The position numbers were made by a program, and so were the translations under genes. The notes beneath the pieces were generated by a model, which did not search any database, was not told the DNA's origin, and saw only the letters and a list, made by a program, of their open reading frames with translations. DNA of 64,000 bases from Serripes groenlandicus (lineage: Eukaryota > Mollusca > Bivalvia > Cardiida > Cardiidae). Shown piece after piece: positions 12,201 to 19,545 of this stretch. Positions within the stretch are counted from its first letter, which is position 1. Each line of letters starts with the position of its first letter. The DNA is taken from positions 32,910,140 through 32,974,139 of the forward strand of contig JASEVX010000011.1 in NCBI GenBank assembly GCA_031761405.1. The letters are read 5' to 3'.

Positions 12201-15200
12201 GCATGATTAGTTCAGTCTTGGATTGAAATAGCAGGTTTTACATGCGCTTAGCGTCGAACAATTCCATAATCAGATGGATAAGCTGGTTTTAATCGGAACT
12301 GTTTGGCTAAAGTCATTAGCTCGATTAATTCCTCGGACGACGTTCGTGAGAAATCATCTCTCATGTGTCCGATAAAATTCCAATCGAGAAAGAAAGACTT
12401 TTACGAAGACAGTTCTGATTGGTCCGTTTTCCGAACAATGGCTACCTTGAATGAATTTGTTGCTATCAGCCTTGCGCTTGATGTAACAGTCTCGTAGCGC
12501 ACGGTTTGTAACGGTTCCTACATGTTGTATACCTGATACACAGAAAATATCAAAAAGCGACCAGTTCATTTCTCGAAACGGACCCTTGGTAATTAAGAGA
12601 ACAACGTTCGATCATGGTCGTTTTATACGATGTAGACTTTAAAACAAAAAGATTGAAAATGACTAGCTTTATCGATAATTAACACTGGAAATTCTTAGAT
12701 ATCTGCAAGACAAATATTCTGGCAAAGTTTGATGAGTATTATATAAACTATTTGGCATATAGAGTGTTAACAAGAACATTATTGACGATGAGTGTCTTAC
12801 GACAGACGGACGCCGAACAAACGATCATCACTAGTGACAACATTTAAGCACTTTATTTTCAGGTGAGTTAAGCATAGAGACTATGTAAAGTTACGATAGA
12901 CATTATATAAATCATTAATCATACCTGCACGTTTTCCTGTAATAGAAAAAAAATCATTTTTATGGGTTGTTAATTGTAGGCTCATGTGCTCTCAAAAACT
13001 GAAGGTTAATTAATCTAGCGTAGTATGGAAAACAAATGAGGGTTGTATTAAAGTTTATGTTCTTGTGAAGTCGGCAAGATGATTTTCCTTCAATTTAGCC
13101 TTGAAAAATAGTTTTTGACTCCGAATGACCCAGTTTCGAAGAAGGCCATGGGGATGTACGTTCAGATAAACTATCATGAATATAGGGTACAACATGTTGC
13201 CTGTAGAGTGTTGAGAAGGAAATTGCTGACGATGCGCAACGCTCAGACGCGGACAAAAGGCAATTACAAAAGCTAACCATACGCACTTCATGCTCAGAAG
13301 AGCTAAAAATGTGCTGAACTAATCTAGCGTAGTCTGGAAAACAAACGCGGGGATATATTACATTCATGTTCATCTGAATCAGTACTTCAGTATTTAAGAA
13401 ATACATTGCGATTCTTAATAAGTTAATTGATACTAACTTCTTCCCGTATATAAAACATCTGCATCAGACGACTTCGAAAACATCTGGTTTAAACTATGGT
13501 AAAATTCTATTAATGTTACGTCGGTAATCGTTGCATATTGTTGAAAACAACTGACAGAGGCGGAAATTGTTCGTTATGGACAATGTATTCTTGTGTCGCA
13601 ATCTTGTAAGAAGTCGATTGCTGCAGAAGTGTCTGAAAGAATCTGTATGTTGGAAAGGGTTAATTGGCATCGAATCAAATTCACTTTACTGACCTGGTGC
13701 ATGACAATTACAGTGTCCATGTCCCAGGAGGGGATCATGAATTTCACAATGCGGCGCTCCATGATGACATGTCGTGGCAATGCAATCAATATCTATTGTA
13801 CACGCTTCTCCTGTAAGTTATAAAGAGGGCACAATTAATTCAACCTTGGATTGAAATATCAGGTTATACATGTGCTTAGTGTCGAACAATTCCATAATCA
13901 GATGAATAAGCTGGTTTTAATCGAAACTGTTTGGCTGAAGTCGTTAGCGCGATTCAATCTTCGGACGTCGTTCCTGAGAAATCATCTCTCATGTGTCCGA
14001 TAAAATTCCAATCGAGAAAGAAAGACTTTTACAAAGACAGTTCTGATTGGCCCGTTTGCCGTACAATGGCTACCTTCGATTAATTTGTTTTTATCGGCCT
14101 TGCGCTTGATGTAACAGTCTCGTAGAGCACGTTTTATAACGGTTCGTACCTGTTGTATATCTGACACACGGAAAATATCAAGAACCGACCAATTCATTTC
14201 TCGAAACGGACCCTTGGCGATTAAGAGAACAACGTTCGATCATGGTCGTTTTATACGATGTAGACTTTAAAACAAAAAGATTGAAAATAACTAACTTTAT
14301 CGATAATTTACACTGGAAATTCTTAGATATCTGCAAGACAAATATTCTGGCAAAGTTTGATGAATATTATATGAACTATTTGGCATATAGAGTATTAACA
14401 AGAACATTATTAGATATCTGCAAGACAAATATTCTGGCAAAGTTTGATGAATATTATATGAACTATTTGGCATATAGAGTATTAACAAGAACATTATTGA
14501 CGATGAGTGTCTTACGACAGACGGACGCCGAACAAACGATCATCACTAGAAACAACATTTATGCACTTAGGTGAGCTAAGCATAGAGATTGTGTAAAGTT
14601 ACAATAGACATTATATAAATCATTAATCCTACCTGCACGTTTTCCTGTAATGGACGAAAAATAAAAATAATTAAATTCATTTGATGGGTTGTAAATTTTA
14701 GGCACTACTAGTCATTTATCCAAATAACATCACAGTCATAATTCTGCCTCATTATACGGTAACCAATTGGGACTTTCTGTTCAACCAAGAATCAGATCAA
14801 CGTGTGCCTCCGTGCAGTCTGACCATGGCCGTCCCTGTGCCCCTATCGTGTTTTACAGACATACCGAAGTCTCTGTAGAACGATCGTAACACAAGTTCTG
14901 CCTTTGGGATTTGTCCTAACAAACGCCACGAATACTGGTTAAGTCTCCATGAAGGAGCCATCGAGCGTGATTTATGTGAGCGGAACAATGTTTCGCAATA
15001 GATGTAAAGTAGATCAGTTTAACTCTTTCAGCGCCAAAGGCAATATTGAGCATTTTGCAAACAATGCAGATTCAGGTGAGTCAGCTTAACGAGCTGTCTC
15101 ACCTGAAATCTGCATTGTTTGGCTGTGAGTTAGAAATTTATTCCAAAAATCCTATAACATGAAAATAGAGTCGTCCGAGTTTGAACATGGAAGAGTCTAC

Positions 15201-18200
15201 TTTAAACAATTCGGCGCTGAAAGGGTTAAACTATGTTTGGCTGATCTAAAGCCCTGGAATTGATTATAGATATACATCAGTTGTGAATCCCACACTGGTG
15301 TCTTATTGACGATCCGGTCTCACCTCAGTTTAACCATTTGAGCCGTCCCGCGAGAAAAACCAACATTATAAACTCTGCGTAAAGTATCGACCCGGATCAG
15401 CCTAAGCATGCCACACAGGCTAACCCGGACATACACTTTTCGTCTCCTGTGGATTTTCTGTTTCAGGATTCATTGCTCTATACCTCTATACCCCTGAGAC
15501 GAAATGTGTCGGCGCGGAACAGTCGGCGCGGAACAGTCGGCGCGGAATGCGCAGGCGGATCTGAGTCGATACGTTACGCAGAGTCCACAATGTTGATTTT
15601 CTCGCGGGACGGCTCATTTCCCACATACAACTTATCTGCAGTAGACGACTTCGAAATATTGAGTGAAAACTATGACAACTTACTCTCCATATATTAGTGG
15701 ACACAATTGTATTGAATAAAGTTTAAATAATCGGGTGAAGAACTAGTGAACACGTATATCTATTATGTCAGTTGTATAGATCTAAGTCTTTTTAACGTGT
15801 AGACGAAATTAGTGAAGACGCTGGTTAGTGGTTAAACTGTGTTTATGTACACACTCATCTGACACGAGCAATAGGAGCGAAAATCTCCCCTCACGGCTCA
15901 TATGTATCTGTGTTACGTCATCACTGATCATGTGATTTATGTACGAGCAATATAGGAGCCCGTGCATAGAAAAGGGTACAAATTAGCTTTTGTGAACAGT
16001 ATACATCAAGATTAGCGTGTGCAATAGCAGTCTAAGGAAGATATACACTGGTAACATATTACTTACACATGTTTTGTAGAAGATTCTGTCAACTTGTGCA
16101 AATTCTAATAAGACAGAACAGGGGGACAAGATCATCTAAACCTACACTGTTCGGGAATGACTACTTGTACATGTTTGTTGTGCACTGGCTTAAATCATAG
16201 TTGCCCGAACGTTTATTTACTGCCAATCTCATCTCATTCAAATCTTCATATCCCCGCTCGGGTCATACCAAAGTGACTTTAAAACAATGGCAGTAATGGC
16301 TGCCCTCCTTGGCGCTCAGGGTTGCGGGGTTAGCATTAAGACCGACTGGCTGTTGTCAGAATAAATGGACCAATGGTACTAATAACTTACCTACAAATGA
16401 CGTGATATAACTAAACAAGTGTTGAAAGCAGCGTAAAACACCAAACAATCATTCAAATCAGACCAAAATTCTTCGTTGTCCGAACATAGGATCTGACGAC
16501 ACAGCCTAAAATATCGTCTCAAATTGACCTTATACACTTAAATACTGAGCACGTGTTCGGTATGTTAGTCAAATTAACTCGCTCGATACAACCAATACTT
16601 GATTCTTTACACCCGGAACACTTGATAATCACCTGTCGTAAACCAAACGATTTGGTAAACGACAATTTCATTGATCGACGCATTGATCGACGATAATGTC
16701 AATCAGAGCCGACCTATAGAGGGCAGTCATCCGATCTGTTTTCTTTGATAACACAAATCAGGATTCTTTTCATTAAATGCCAGACGCGATTCATTGAGTT
16801 AACATATTTTACAAACAATACAAGACTGACTATACATGCTCATCGTATAACATCAATGAACAAAATGAGCCGAACTACGAGAAAAACCGACATTGTTGAC
16901 TCTGCGTAAAGTATCGATCCGGATCAGTATAAGCATGCCGCGCAGGCTAACCCTGGCAGACACTTTTCGCCTCCTGTGGATTATCAATTTCAGGAATCAT
17001 TACTCTATACCCTTTAGACGGAATGTGTCGGCCCGGATTTTCCTGCGCAGGCTGATCTGGATCTATACATTACGCAGAGTCAATAATGTTGGTGGTGGAA
17101 CGGCTCATATATACTTTTCTAACTGAAAAAAGTATTCTGGTGCGTCAGTCGTAGAGACCTTTTGAAAATGCTGCTGTTAAACTCCTCACTATGACCAATA
17201 TTTCTTTCCCCCAACATCTAACGTACTTCCGAATGATGTTGAATAGCCTAAAATGCCATACCCGTGAACAATATGATAACAGATAACGACTGAAATGTTG
17301 CCTTACTTATTGCGTCCTCACATCGGCACTCTCCGTTAATACAAACTTCTGTCCTATTTGCGTCACACGCATTACAATCACTTGAGAGCTGACAATGGGT
17401 GGGTCCGTCTGGGTGGGGATGGTGCGTCCCGGACCCTGGATGGTGATTCCCAGGATTGCTCTGTGTAAACACGAGGCCTGAAAGCAATGTGAGCGGTTGT
17501 GAAAGGTGTGTGTCGACAATATGAGCTGTGCTACTTAACTAAGATTGACACCAATGTCAATGTATAGATATATATATATTTTCTTATGATGTACATCGGG
17601 AATTTTATTCAAATTCCACCTGTGTTTCATTCGACCAATTTAACCCTTTCCCTCATATAGACGCTTTCTGACGCCTCTGCAGCAGACGGCATTTTGAAAA
17701 CATAGTGACAAAAGAAGAAATTGCACAAAACGTGCAATTTCTCCTTTTGACACAATGTTTTCCACTTTTAGTCATAGGTTATCCATTCAATTATAGAGAT
17801 TTTCTATGTTTTGACAAAATACGTTCAAAGTCGTCTGCTGCAGAATTGTCGTATAAGGGAAAGGGTTAAAACCACAAATTTGATGAAAATGCGTGTACAT
17901 CATGATAATTAAAATGTTTTAAAAATCGTCTGCTGCAGATGGCAGATTTGTAGTATGTGGGAAAGAGTTAACCCTTCTGACGCCTCTGCAGCAGAAGACT
18001 TTGAACGTATTTTGTCAAAACATAGAAAATCTCCATAGTTGAATAGATAACCTATGACAAAAAGGGGAAAACATTGTGGCAAAAGGAGAAATTGCACGTT
18101 TTGTGCAATTTCTTCTTTTGTCACTATGTTTTCAAAAAGCCGTCGGCTGCAGAGGCGTCAGAAAGCGTCTATATGAGGGAAAGGGTTAATAGTAACTAAA

Positions 18201-19481
18201 TACAGATAACGCTGCGTTTAGGGTAATGCTATCCTCGACGTCAGAGAGAAGCTCTTTTCAAAATAATTGAAGACTTTTGATGAAGCGTATAATGAAAAAA
18301 TCGCATATCGAGGTTTCAGTGGAAAACTGGGTCTTTTTTGTTCTAGATTCATCACCTCACCACGAAGTTGTTATATGTTAATAAATTGCGGATAAATTCT
18401 GATTAATTAATCGTATATATAAATGCTTCTAACATTGTTCTTCGTAAACAGTGGACATTTTCTAGTATAAGTATGACATTATCAGACCTGTCCCACATAT
18501 GGACGACGGCTGCTGAAAACATTTTGGGAAACGGAGCAATTTCTCACAATGCAAAATTTCTCCTATGTTTCAACTTTATTCAAATATTCAAATATTATAT
18601 TATCATTTCTCACAATTTTGCCTAGATGTTTCAATGTCTTCTGCTGAAGATTTGTTGTATGTGGAAAAGGGTTAAAGTCGTTTTCTCAAACTATTTAGAA
18701 AATAGTCTGCTGCAGATGTGTCAAAAGTCATGAAAGTCTACAGACTATGATCGTCGATGCACTGCACGTGTGCATTGCTTTTAATTTATTGTATTTGCAT
18801 GTGTAAATGTTTCACGTCATCTCTCAATTAGAGAAGCCGAGTCCCGCCAGCTCAGTCGGTGGCGACGCGGGCTGTCAATCAGAATATTTTGCACATTTTT
18901 GCATAGGCATTTATAAAGTTGTATTATTAAGCTGCATATTAAATTTTATTGTATTTGGGAACAGTATTATTTCAAAAAAGGTGTAGTTAACTGTTAAGTC
19001 TTTGCGGTATCGACTGTTTATCTGATGTGTTCTTGTTCGAGTTCCAGGCTTTGGGCCGAGCACCGGTAGCTCAGTCGGTGGCGACGCGGGCTGTCAATCC
19101 AGGGGTCGTGAATTCGAACCCAAGCTTGGCCAACATTCTTTCCGACGTTTGACAAAAGTCACTGTGACAAGTGTCATTCCTCATACGCCAATGGGCTAAC
19201 AGTCTATGTGTAAAAGCAGCAAGTTGCTTGGAAATACTGTAATGTGGAGTATTGGAGTACGATAGCCAAGACACATATGAGTAGGTGAACTGGCCGCCGT
19301 GAACATCTTCAAAAATGTTGAAAACGGTGTTAAACCACAATCAACCAATCAATCAATCAACTCTCAATTTGATCTACGCCCAACCCAGCACGGGATAACA
19401 CAATAACAAATAGATAGTAATGATATATAAAACAATAAACAACTCACCAAAAAGACAAACTACAATTGCCGCCTTGATCAT
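97..19481 (-). CDS. Multi-exon gene for a secreted polyprotein of six-cysteine modules separated by Lys-Arg sites (3' end outside window)
   Basis: Join on the minus strand: 19481-19448, 17477-17307, 14644-14633, 13810-13694, 12936-12925, 12179-12072, 11755-11744, 10915-10799, 10040-10029, 9296-9180, 6679-6566, 4289-4176, 3125-3000, 1202-1086, 225-97. Every junction is GT-AG and every intron is phase 1, so the frame stays open for about 437 codons. The product starts with a hydrophobic signal peptide. It carries ten modules of six cysteines ending in C-x-C, and each is bounded by Lys-Arg. The size and cysteine spacing recall small bivalve secreted proteins such as Cvsi-type protease inhibitors, but that is an impression only. 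Inferred role: a precursor cleaved in the secretory pathway into about 35-40 residue disulphide-rich peptides. The reading frame continues beyond the left edge because exon 225-97 ends in a donor. Confidence 0.75.
226..1085 (-). other. Intron between modules I-6 and II-3
   Basis: Starts GTCAG, ends CAG. It holds degenerate copies (about 540-900) of a roughly 130-bp repeat with the words GACCTAGT, CATATT and AAGACAA, which recurs at 6.7-8.4 kb and in the element at 24.3-26.1 kb. No coding potential seen. Confidence 0.4.
1086..1202 (-). CDS. Type I six-cysteine module (I-6)
   Basis: 117 nt, phase 1-1, acceptor GACTTACAG|GAG, donor TACCAG|GTCAG. It encodes EACTVDTECSSTTCHHGAPH and the end LLQHGHCNCHVP. 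It is nearly the sequence of I-1 to I-4 although it lies 8 kb away, behind two type II/type I pairs. Confidence 0.75.
1909..2292 (+). repeat. 28-bp minisatellite, about 13 copies, in intron
   Basis: Unit resembles ACATAGAGACTGTGAAGAGT followed by AACACTAA, repeated head to tail with a few substitutions. Single GCATAGAGACT-type copies also lie near 9,975, 11,690, 12,871 and 14,579, so the array expanded from a word already present in the duplicated introns. Confidence 0.8.
2300..2880 (+). repeat. Intron segment duplicated at about 5,640-6,260
   Basis: Two shared blocks support duplication of intron with exon: GATGTCGTTTTTAGAACGAC (about 2,330 and 5,908), and the stretch from AATGGTGCCG to CACCACGTG (about 2,718-2,838 and 5,650-5,773). 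Order of the blocks differs between the copies. The copies flank the II/I exon pairs. No coding potential beyond the annotated exons. Confidence 0.6.
3000..3125 (-). CDS. Type II six-cysteine module (II-2)
   Basis: 126 nt, phase 1-1, acceptor CATTTCCAG|ATA, donor GAGCTG|GTATGT. It starts (D)KRANC and ends GDHVAVGKRA. Pattern C-x5-C-x4-C-x7-C-x4-C-x-C, with TCPAGNNAIC at the centre. It is closely similar to II-3, and flanking intron sequence is shared as well. Confidence 0.75.
3560..3865 (+). repeat. Degenerate tandem repeat, unit about 70-90 bp
   Basis: Three to four copies of a unit containing AACGCCTTAT, ATCAACATTGGAAACAATAA and GAGGTCTATTTGATGG. It lies in the intron between II-2 and I-5. 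No function seen. Confidence 0.6.
3965..4126. mobile_element. TTAA-bounded MITE, GCGCTGAAAG family
   Basis: TTAA at both ends, then CTCTTTAAGCGCC on the left and the inverted AGCGCTGAAAGAT on the right. Internal words (GACTCTTGCATGTTCAAAAT, CAATGCTGATTTCAGGTGAG) match the copy at 15,019-15,229. Non-coding. Confidence 0.65.
4176..4289 (-). CDS. Type I six-cysteine module (I-5)
   Basis: 114 nt, phase 1-1, donor GTAAAAG|GTAAAT. The acceptor is TTTGAGAG|CTG, or CTGTAG six bases inside; both keep frame. Pattern C-x5-C-x4-C-x6-C-x9-C-x-C, with TCATDADCNNHTCNHGSPTC. It joins the next exon as K-D-K-R, so this cleavage site lacks the Gly. Confidence 0.65.
4290..6565 (-). other. Intron between modules II-1 and I-5
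   Basis: About 2.3 kb. Between 4,300 and 5,600 I see no recognisable gene or repeat apart from AT-rich sequence. From 5,640 to 6,260 it carries the duplicated segment shared with 2,300-2,880. Confidence 0.4.
6566..6679 (-). CDS. Type II six-cysteine module with KR at both ends (II-1)
   Basis: 114 nt, phase 1-1, acceptor TATTTTCAG|TAA, donor GAGCTG|GTAGGT. It reads (V)KRAVC at the start and GDHIGKRA at the end. Pattern C-x5-C-x-C-x7-C-x5-C-x-C, three residues shorter between cysteines 2 and 3 than the other type II modules. The terminal GKRA matches the microexon peptide. Confidence 0.7.
6760..8460 (+). repeat. Degenerate GACCTAGT repeat tract in intron
   Basis: Repeated units of about 120-150 bp with GGCCTAGTGACCTAG, TTTTTGACC, CATATTCGAACTT, AGATATCATCAAGAC and TTAACAAGATTTTCC. 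It ends near 8,400 with a GACGACGAACAAAAGGCGAT tail, as GGGCC elements do. It looks like an old copy of the element at 24,348-26,104. Confidence 0.55.
7506..7975 (+). repeat. Tandem repeat, unit about 85-96 bp, five copies
   Basis: The unit starts AAAGTGGTAACAAGATGTTC and runs to CAAACTTGGACTATTTATTA. The copies are much more alike than the surrounding degenerate units, so this is a recent local expansion inside the older tract. Confidence 0.75.
9180..9296 (-). CDS. Type I six-cysteine module (I-4)
   Basis: 117 nt, phase 1-1, acceptor ACTTACAG|CAG, donor CACCAG|GTCAG. It begins EECKVDTDC where I-1 has EACTIDIDC, then has the same HHGAPHCEIHD core. Several amino-acid changes sit in the first loop while the cysteines are unchanged. 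It is followed directly by a full type II exon, with no microexon. Confidence 0.75.
10029..10040 (-). CDS. Microexon 4 (12 nt) encoding GKRA
   Basis: GAAAACGTGCAG with acceptor TTTTTTCTATTACAG and donor GTATGA. It joins I-3 to I-4 and reads P-G-K-R-A. It lies 2,896 bp from microexon 2, in register with the segmental duplication. Confidence 0.65.
10799..10915 (-). CDS. Type I six-cysteine module (I-3)
   Basis: 117 nt, phase 1-1, with splice sites as in I-1. The encoded protein is identical to the 13,694 module (three synonymous changes). It sits in a 2.9-kb tandem duplication shared with that module. Confidence 0.75.
11744..11755 (-). CDS. Microexon 3 (12 nt) encoding GKRA
   Basis: The same 12 nt as the other microexons, acceptor TATTACAG, donor GTATGA. 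It joins module I-2 (ending HTN) to the next module and reads N-G-K-R-A. Confidence 0.65.
12072..12179 (-). CDS. Type I six-cysteine module (I-2), divergent
   Basis: 108 nt (36 codons), phase 1-1, acceptor TTACAACAG|AAT, donor AAACG|GTCAG. Pattern C-x5-C-x4-C-x6-C-x9-C-x-C, with CTHGAPYCQIHYNGIGHCTC in place of the common core. All six cysteines are kept although many loop residues differ, which suggests divergent function with a preserved fold. Confidence 0.7.
12925..12936 (-). CDS. Microexon 2 (12 nt) encoding GKRA
   Basis: GAAAACGTGCAG with acceptor CTATTACAG (a long pyrimidine run upstream) and donor GTATGA. After module I-1 it reads P-G-K-R-A: a Gly followed by a dibasic site, the classic arrangement for cleavage and C-terminal amidation. 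Confidence 0.65.
13694..13810 (-). CDS. Type I six-cysteine module (I-1)
   Basis: 117 nt, phase 1-1, acceptor ACTTACAG|GAG, donor CACCAG|GTCAG. Cysteine pattern C-x5-C-x4-C-x6-C-x11-C-x-C, with the core ATTCHHGAPHCEIHD and the end GHCNCHAP. Compared with the module at 10,799 it has three base differences, all synonymous, so the protein sequence has been kept after duplication. Confidence 0.75.
14633..14644 (-). CDS. Microexon 1 (12 nt) encoding the KRA cleavage site
   Basis: GAAAACGTGCAG lies between TTACAG and GTAGGA. In phase 1-1 it adds four codons; after exon 2 they read R-K-R-A. It is identical to the 12-nt exons at 12,925, 11,744 and 10,029. An exon this short would be missed by gene finders. 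Confidence 0.65.
14890..15013 (+). mobile_element. SINE 3' part (ATCGAGCGTGATT family), 5'-truncated
   Basis: Shares ACTGGTTAAGTCTCC, CATCGAGCGTGATTTATG and TTTCGCAATAGATGTAAA with the element at 26,655-26,826, which has a tRNA-like head. The head is missing here. Confidence 0.55.
15019..15229. mobile_element. TTAA-bounded MITE with palindromic core
   Basis: TTAACTCTTTCAGCGCC on the left and GGCGCTGAAAGGGTTAA on the right form near-perfect inverted ends with a TTAA target. An internal hairpin centred near 15,093 pairs CAATGCAGATTCAGGTGAG with its inverted copy. Second copy at 3,965-4,126; a fragment at 28,120. Confidence 0.75.
15338..15625. mobile_element. MITE with GAGCCGTCCC inverted ends
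   Basis: Begins TGAGCCGTCCCGCGAGAAAA and ends with its inverse TTTTCTCGCGGGACGGCTCA, with further pairing at CTCTGCGTAA/TTACGCAGAG. Inside are about three copies of a 14-bp unit, CGGCGCGGAACAGT. A second, more diverged copy lies at 16,866-17,110. Confidence 0.75.
15626..16264. other. No gene recognised
   Basis: Intronic sequence of gene 1. The start (CCCACATACAACTTATCTGC) is a MITE end fragment. Apart from that I see nothing I can name. Confidence 0.3.
16265..16460 (+). mobile_element. tRNA-derived SINE, CAAACAATC-tailed family, body only
   Basis: Contains CATACCAAAG, GGCTGCCCTCCTTGGCGCTC, GTTAGCATTAA, CTGGCTGTTGTCAG, then GTGATATAACT and AAACACCAAACAATC. These are shared in order with the fuller copy at 57,916-58,181. 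The tRNA-like head is absent or unrecognisable. Confidence 0.65.
16866..17110. mobile_element. MITE with GAGCCG inverted ends (second copy)
   Basis: ATGAGCCGAACTACGAGAAA at the left and ...GGAACGGCTCAT at the right, with CTCTGCGTAA/TTACGCAGAG inside. The internal text (AAGCATGCCGCGCAGGCTAA, TGTCGGCCCGGA) matches the copy at 15,338. It sits about 200 bp downstream of exon 2. Confidence 0.7.
17307..17477 (-). CDS. Exon 2: His/Pro/Gly-rich linker plus first six-cysteine module
   Basis: Acceptor TGCTTTCAG|GCC, donor CAATAA|GTAAGG, 57 codons, phase 1-1. It encodes the end of the signal peptide (LVFTQS), a linker rich in H, P and G, then C-x5-C-x2-C-x7-C-x4-C-x-C. An N-R-T sequon lies between the third and fourth cysteines. 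The last base A joins the next microexon to give R-K-R-A, a tribasic cleavage site that would free this module. Its linker and cysteine spacing differ from the later modules. Confidence 0.75.
   Translation of the reverse strand, partial: ASCLHRAILGITIQGPGRTIPTQTDPPIVSSQVIVMRVTQIGQKFVLTESADVRTQ
17639..17869. mobile_element. CCCTTTCC MITE (TTAA-bounded), full length
   Basis: TTAACCCTTTCCCTCATA to AAGGGAAAGGGTTAA, 231 bp. Sub-terminal CTGCAGCAGACG and its inverse CGTCTGCTGCAG. Central hairpin AAATTGCACAAAACGTGCAA. This is the reference copy for the family in this window. Ends and TTAA target resemble piggyBac-type elements. No coding capacity. Confidence 0.85.
17968..18189. mobile_element. CCCTTTCC MITE, opposite internal orientation
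   Basis: Shares its left TTAA with a family end fragment at about 17,905-17,971. The left terminus is shortened (TTAACCCTTCTGACG); the right end is intact (ATGAGGGAAAGGGTTAA). The central palindrome is intact. Confidence 0.8.
18485..18675. mobile_element. CCCTTTCC MITE, degenerate
   Basis: CTGTCCCACATATGGACG at the left and GTATGTGGAAAAGGGTTAA at the right, with a damaged core. An end fragment follows to about 18,730. Confidence 0.6.
18838..18880 (+). mobile_element. SINE head fragment (CAGCTCAGTCGGTGGCGAC)
   Basis: The words CAGCTCAGTCGGTGGCGAC and GCGGGCTGTCAATC are identical to the head of the SINE at 19,046, then homology stops. It carries the tRNA-like A box only. Confidence 0.6.
19046..19373 (+). 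mobile_element. tRNA-derived SINE, full length
   Basis: tRNA-like head with AGCTCAGTCGGTGGCGACG (A box) and GTGAATTCGAACCC (B box), then a conserved body (GAGTAGGTGAACTGGCCG, GTTGAAAACGGTGTTAAACC) and a simple tail of CAATCAATCAA. It lies in intron 1, 75 bp from exon 1. Body copies also occur at 25,124 and 26,283. Confidence 0.8.
19448..19481 (-). CDS. Exon 1: signal peptide start of the polyprotein
   Basis: ATG at 19481-19479 (context AAAATGA, A at -3) opens MIKAAIVVCLF, followed by G split across the donor TTTTTG|GTGAGT. Joined to exon 2 it gives a basic residue plus a hydrophobic core and small residues, a typical secretion signal (about 18 residues to FTQS). There is no upstream ATG between the TATA box and this codon. 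Its 34 nt (11 codons + 1) end in phase 1, like all later introns. Confidence 0.75.
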
Positions 19482-19545
19482 TTTAGTTATGTTCGTCAGA
19501 TGTCACTCTTTGAAACAATGGTGCCCAAAACCGTGCCGACCTTAC

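Larger units (their letters stand above)
8460..14650 (-). repeat. Tandem segmental duplications carrying module plus microexon
   Basis: Intron and exon sequence is repeated along 8.5-14.65 kb. Module I-3 (10,799) and I-1 (13,694) are 2,895 bp apart; microexons 10,029 and 12,925 are 2,896 bp apart; the intron text between them matches nearly base for base. The ATATCTGCAAGACAAATATT unit (87-bp step, one or two copies each) recurs near 9,811, 11,431, 12,700 and 14,330. This is the molecular footprint of gene growth by unequal exchange. Confidence 0.8.

Noticed and set aside
8478..13406. Repeated open frames with FSTLYRQHVVPY at 8.6, 10.3 and 13.2 kb
   Set aside because: They are intron sequence repeated by the segmental duplication, with the frame not kept identically between copies and no start or splice context. 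They coincide with the GACGCGGACAAAAGGCAATT tail of a GGGCC-like remnant.
15486..15704. Overlapping open frames on both strands near 15.5 kb
   Set aside because: They are caused by the GC-rich MITE and its 14-bp triplication.
17700..17760. Hairpin plus T-rich stretch resembling a bacterial terminator
   Set aside because: It is the central palindrome of a MITE and recurs in dozens of copies. The DNA is eukaryotic.
19079..19128. A tRNA gene at AGCTCAGTCGGTGG...GTGAATTCGAACCC
   Set aside because: It continues into a SINE body with a CAATCAATC tail, and the head recurs as a fragment at 18,838.
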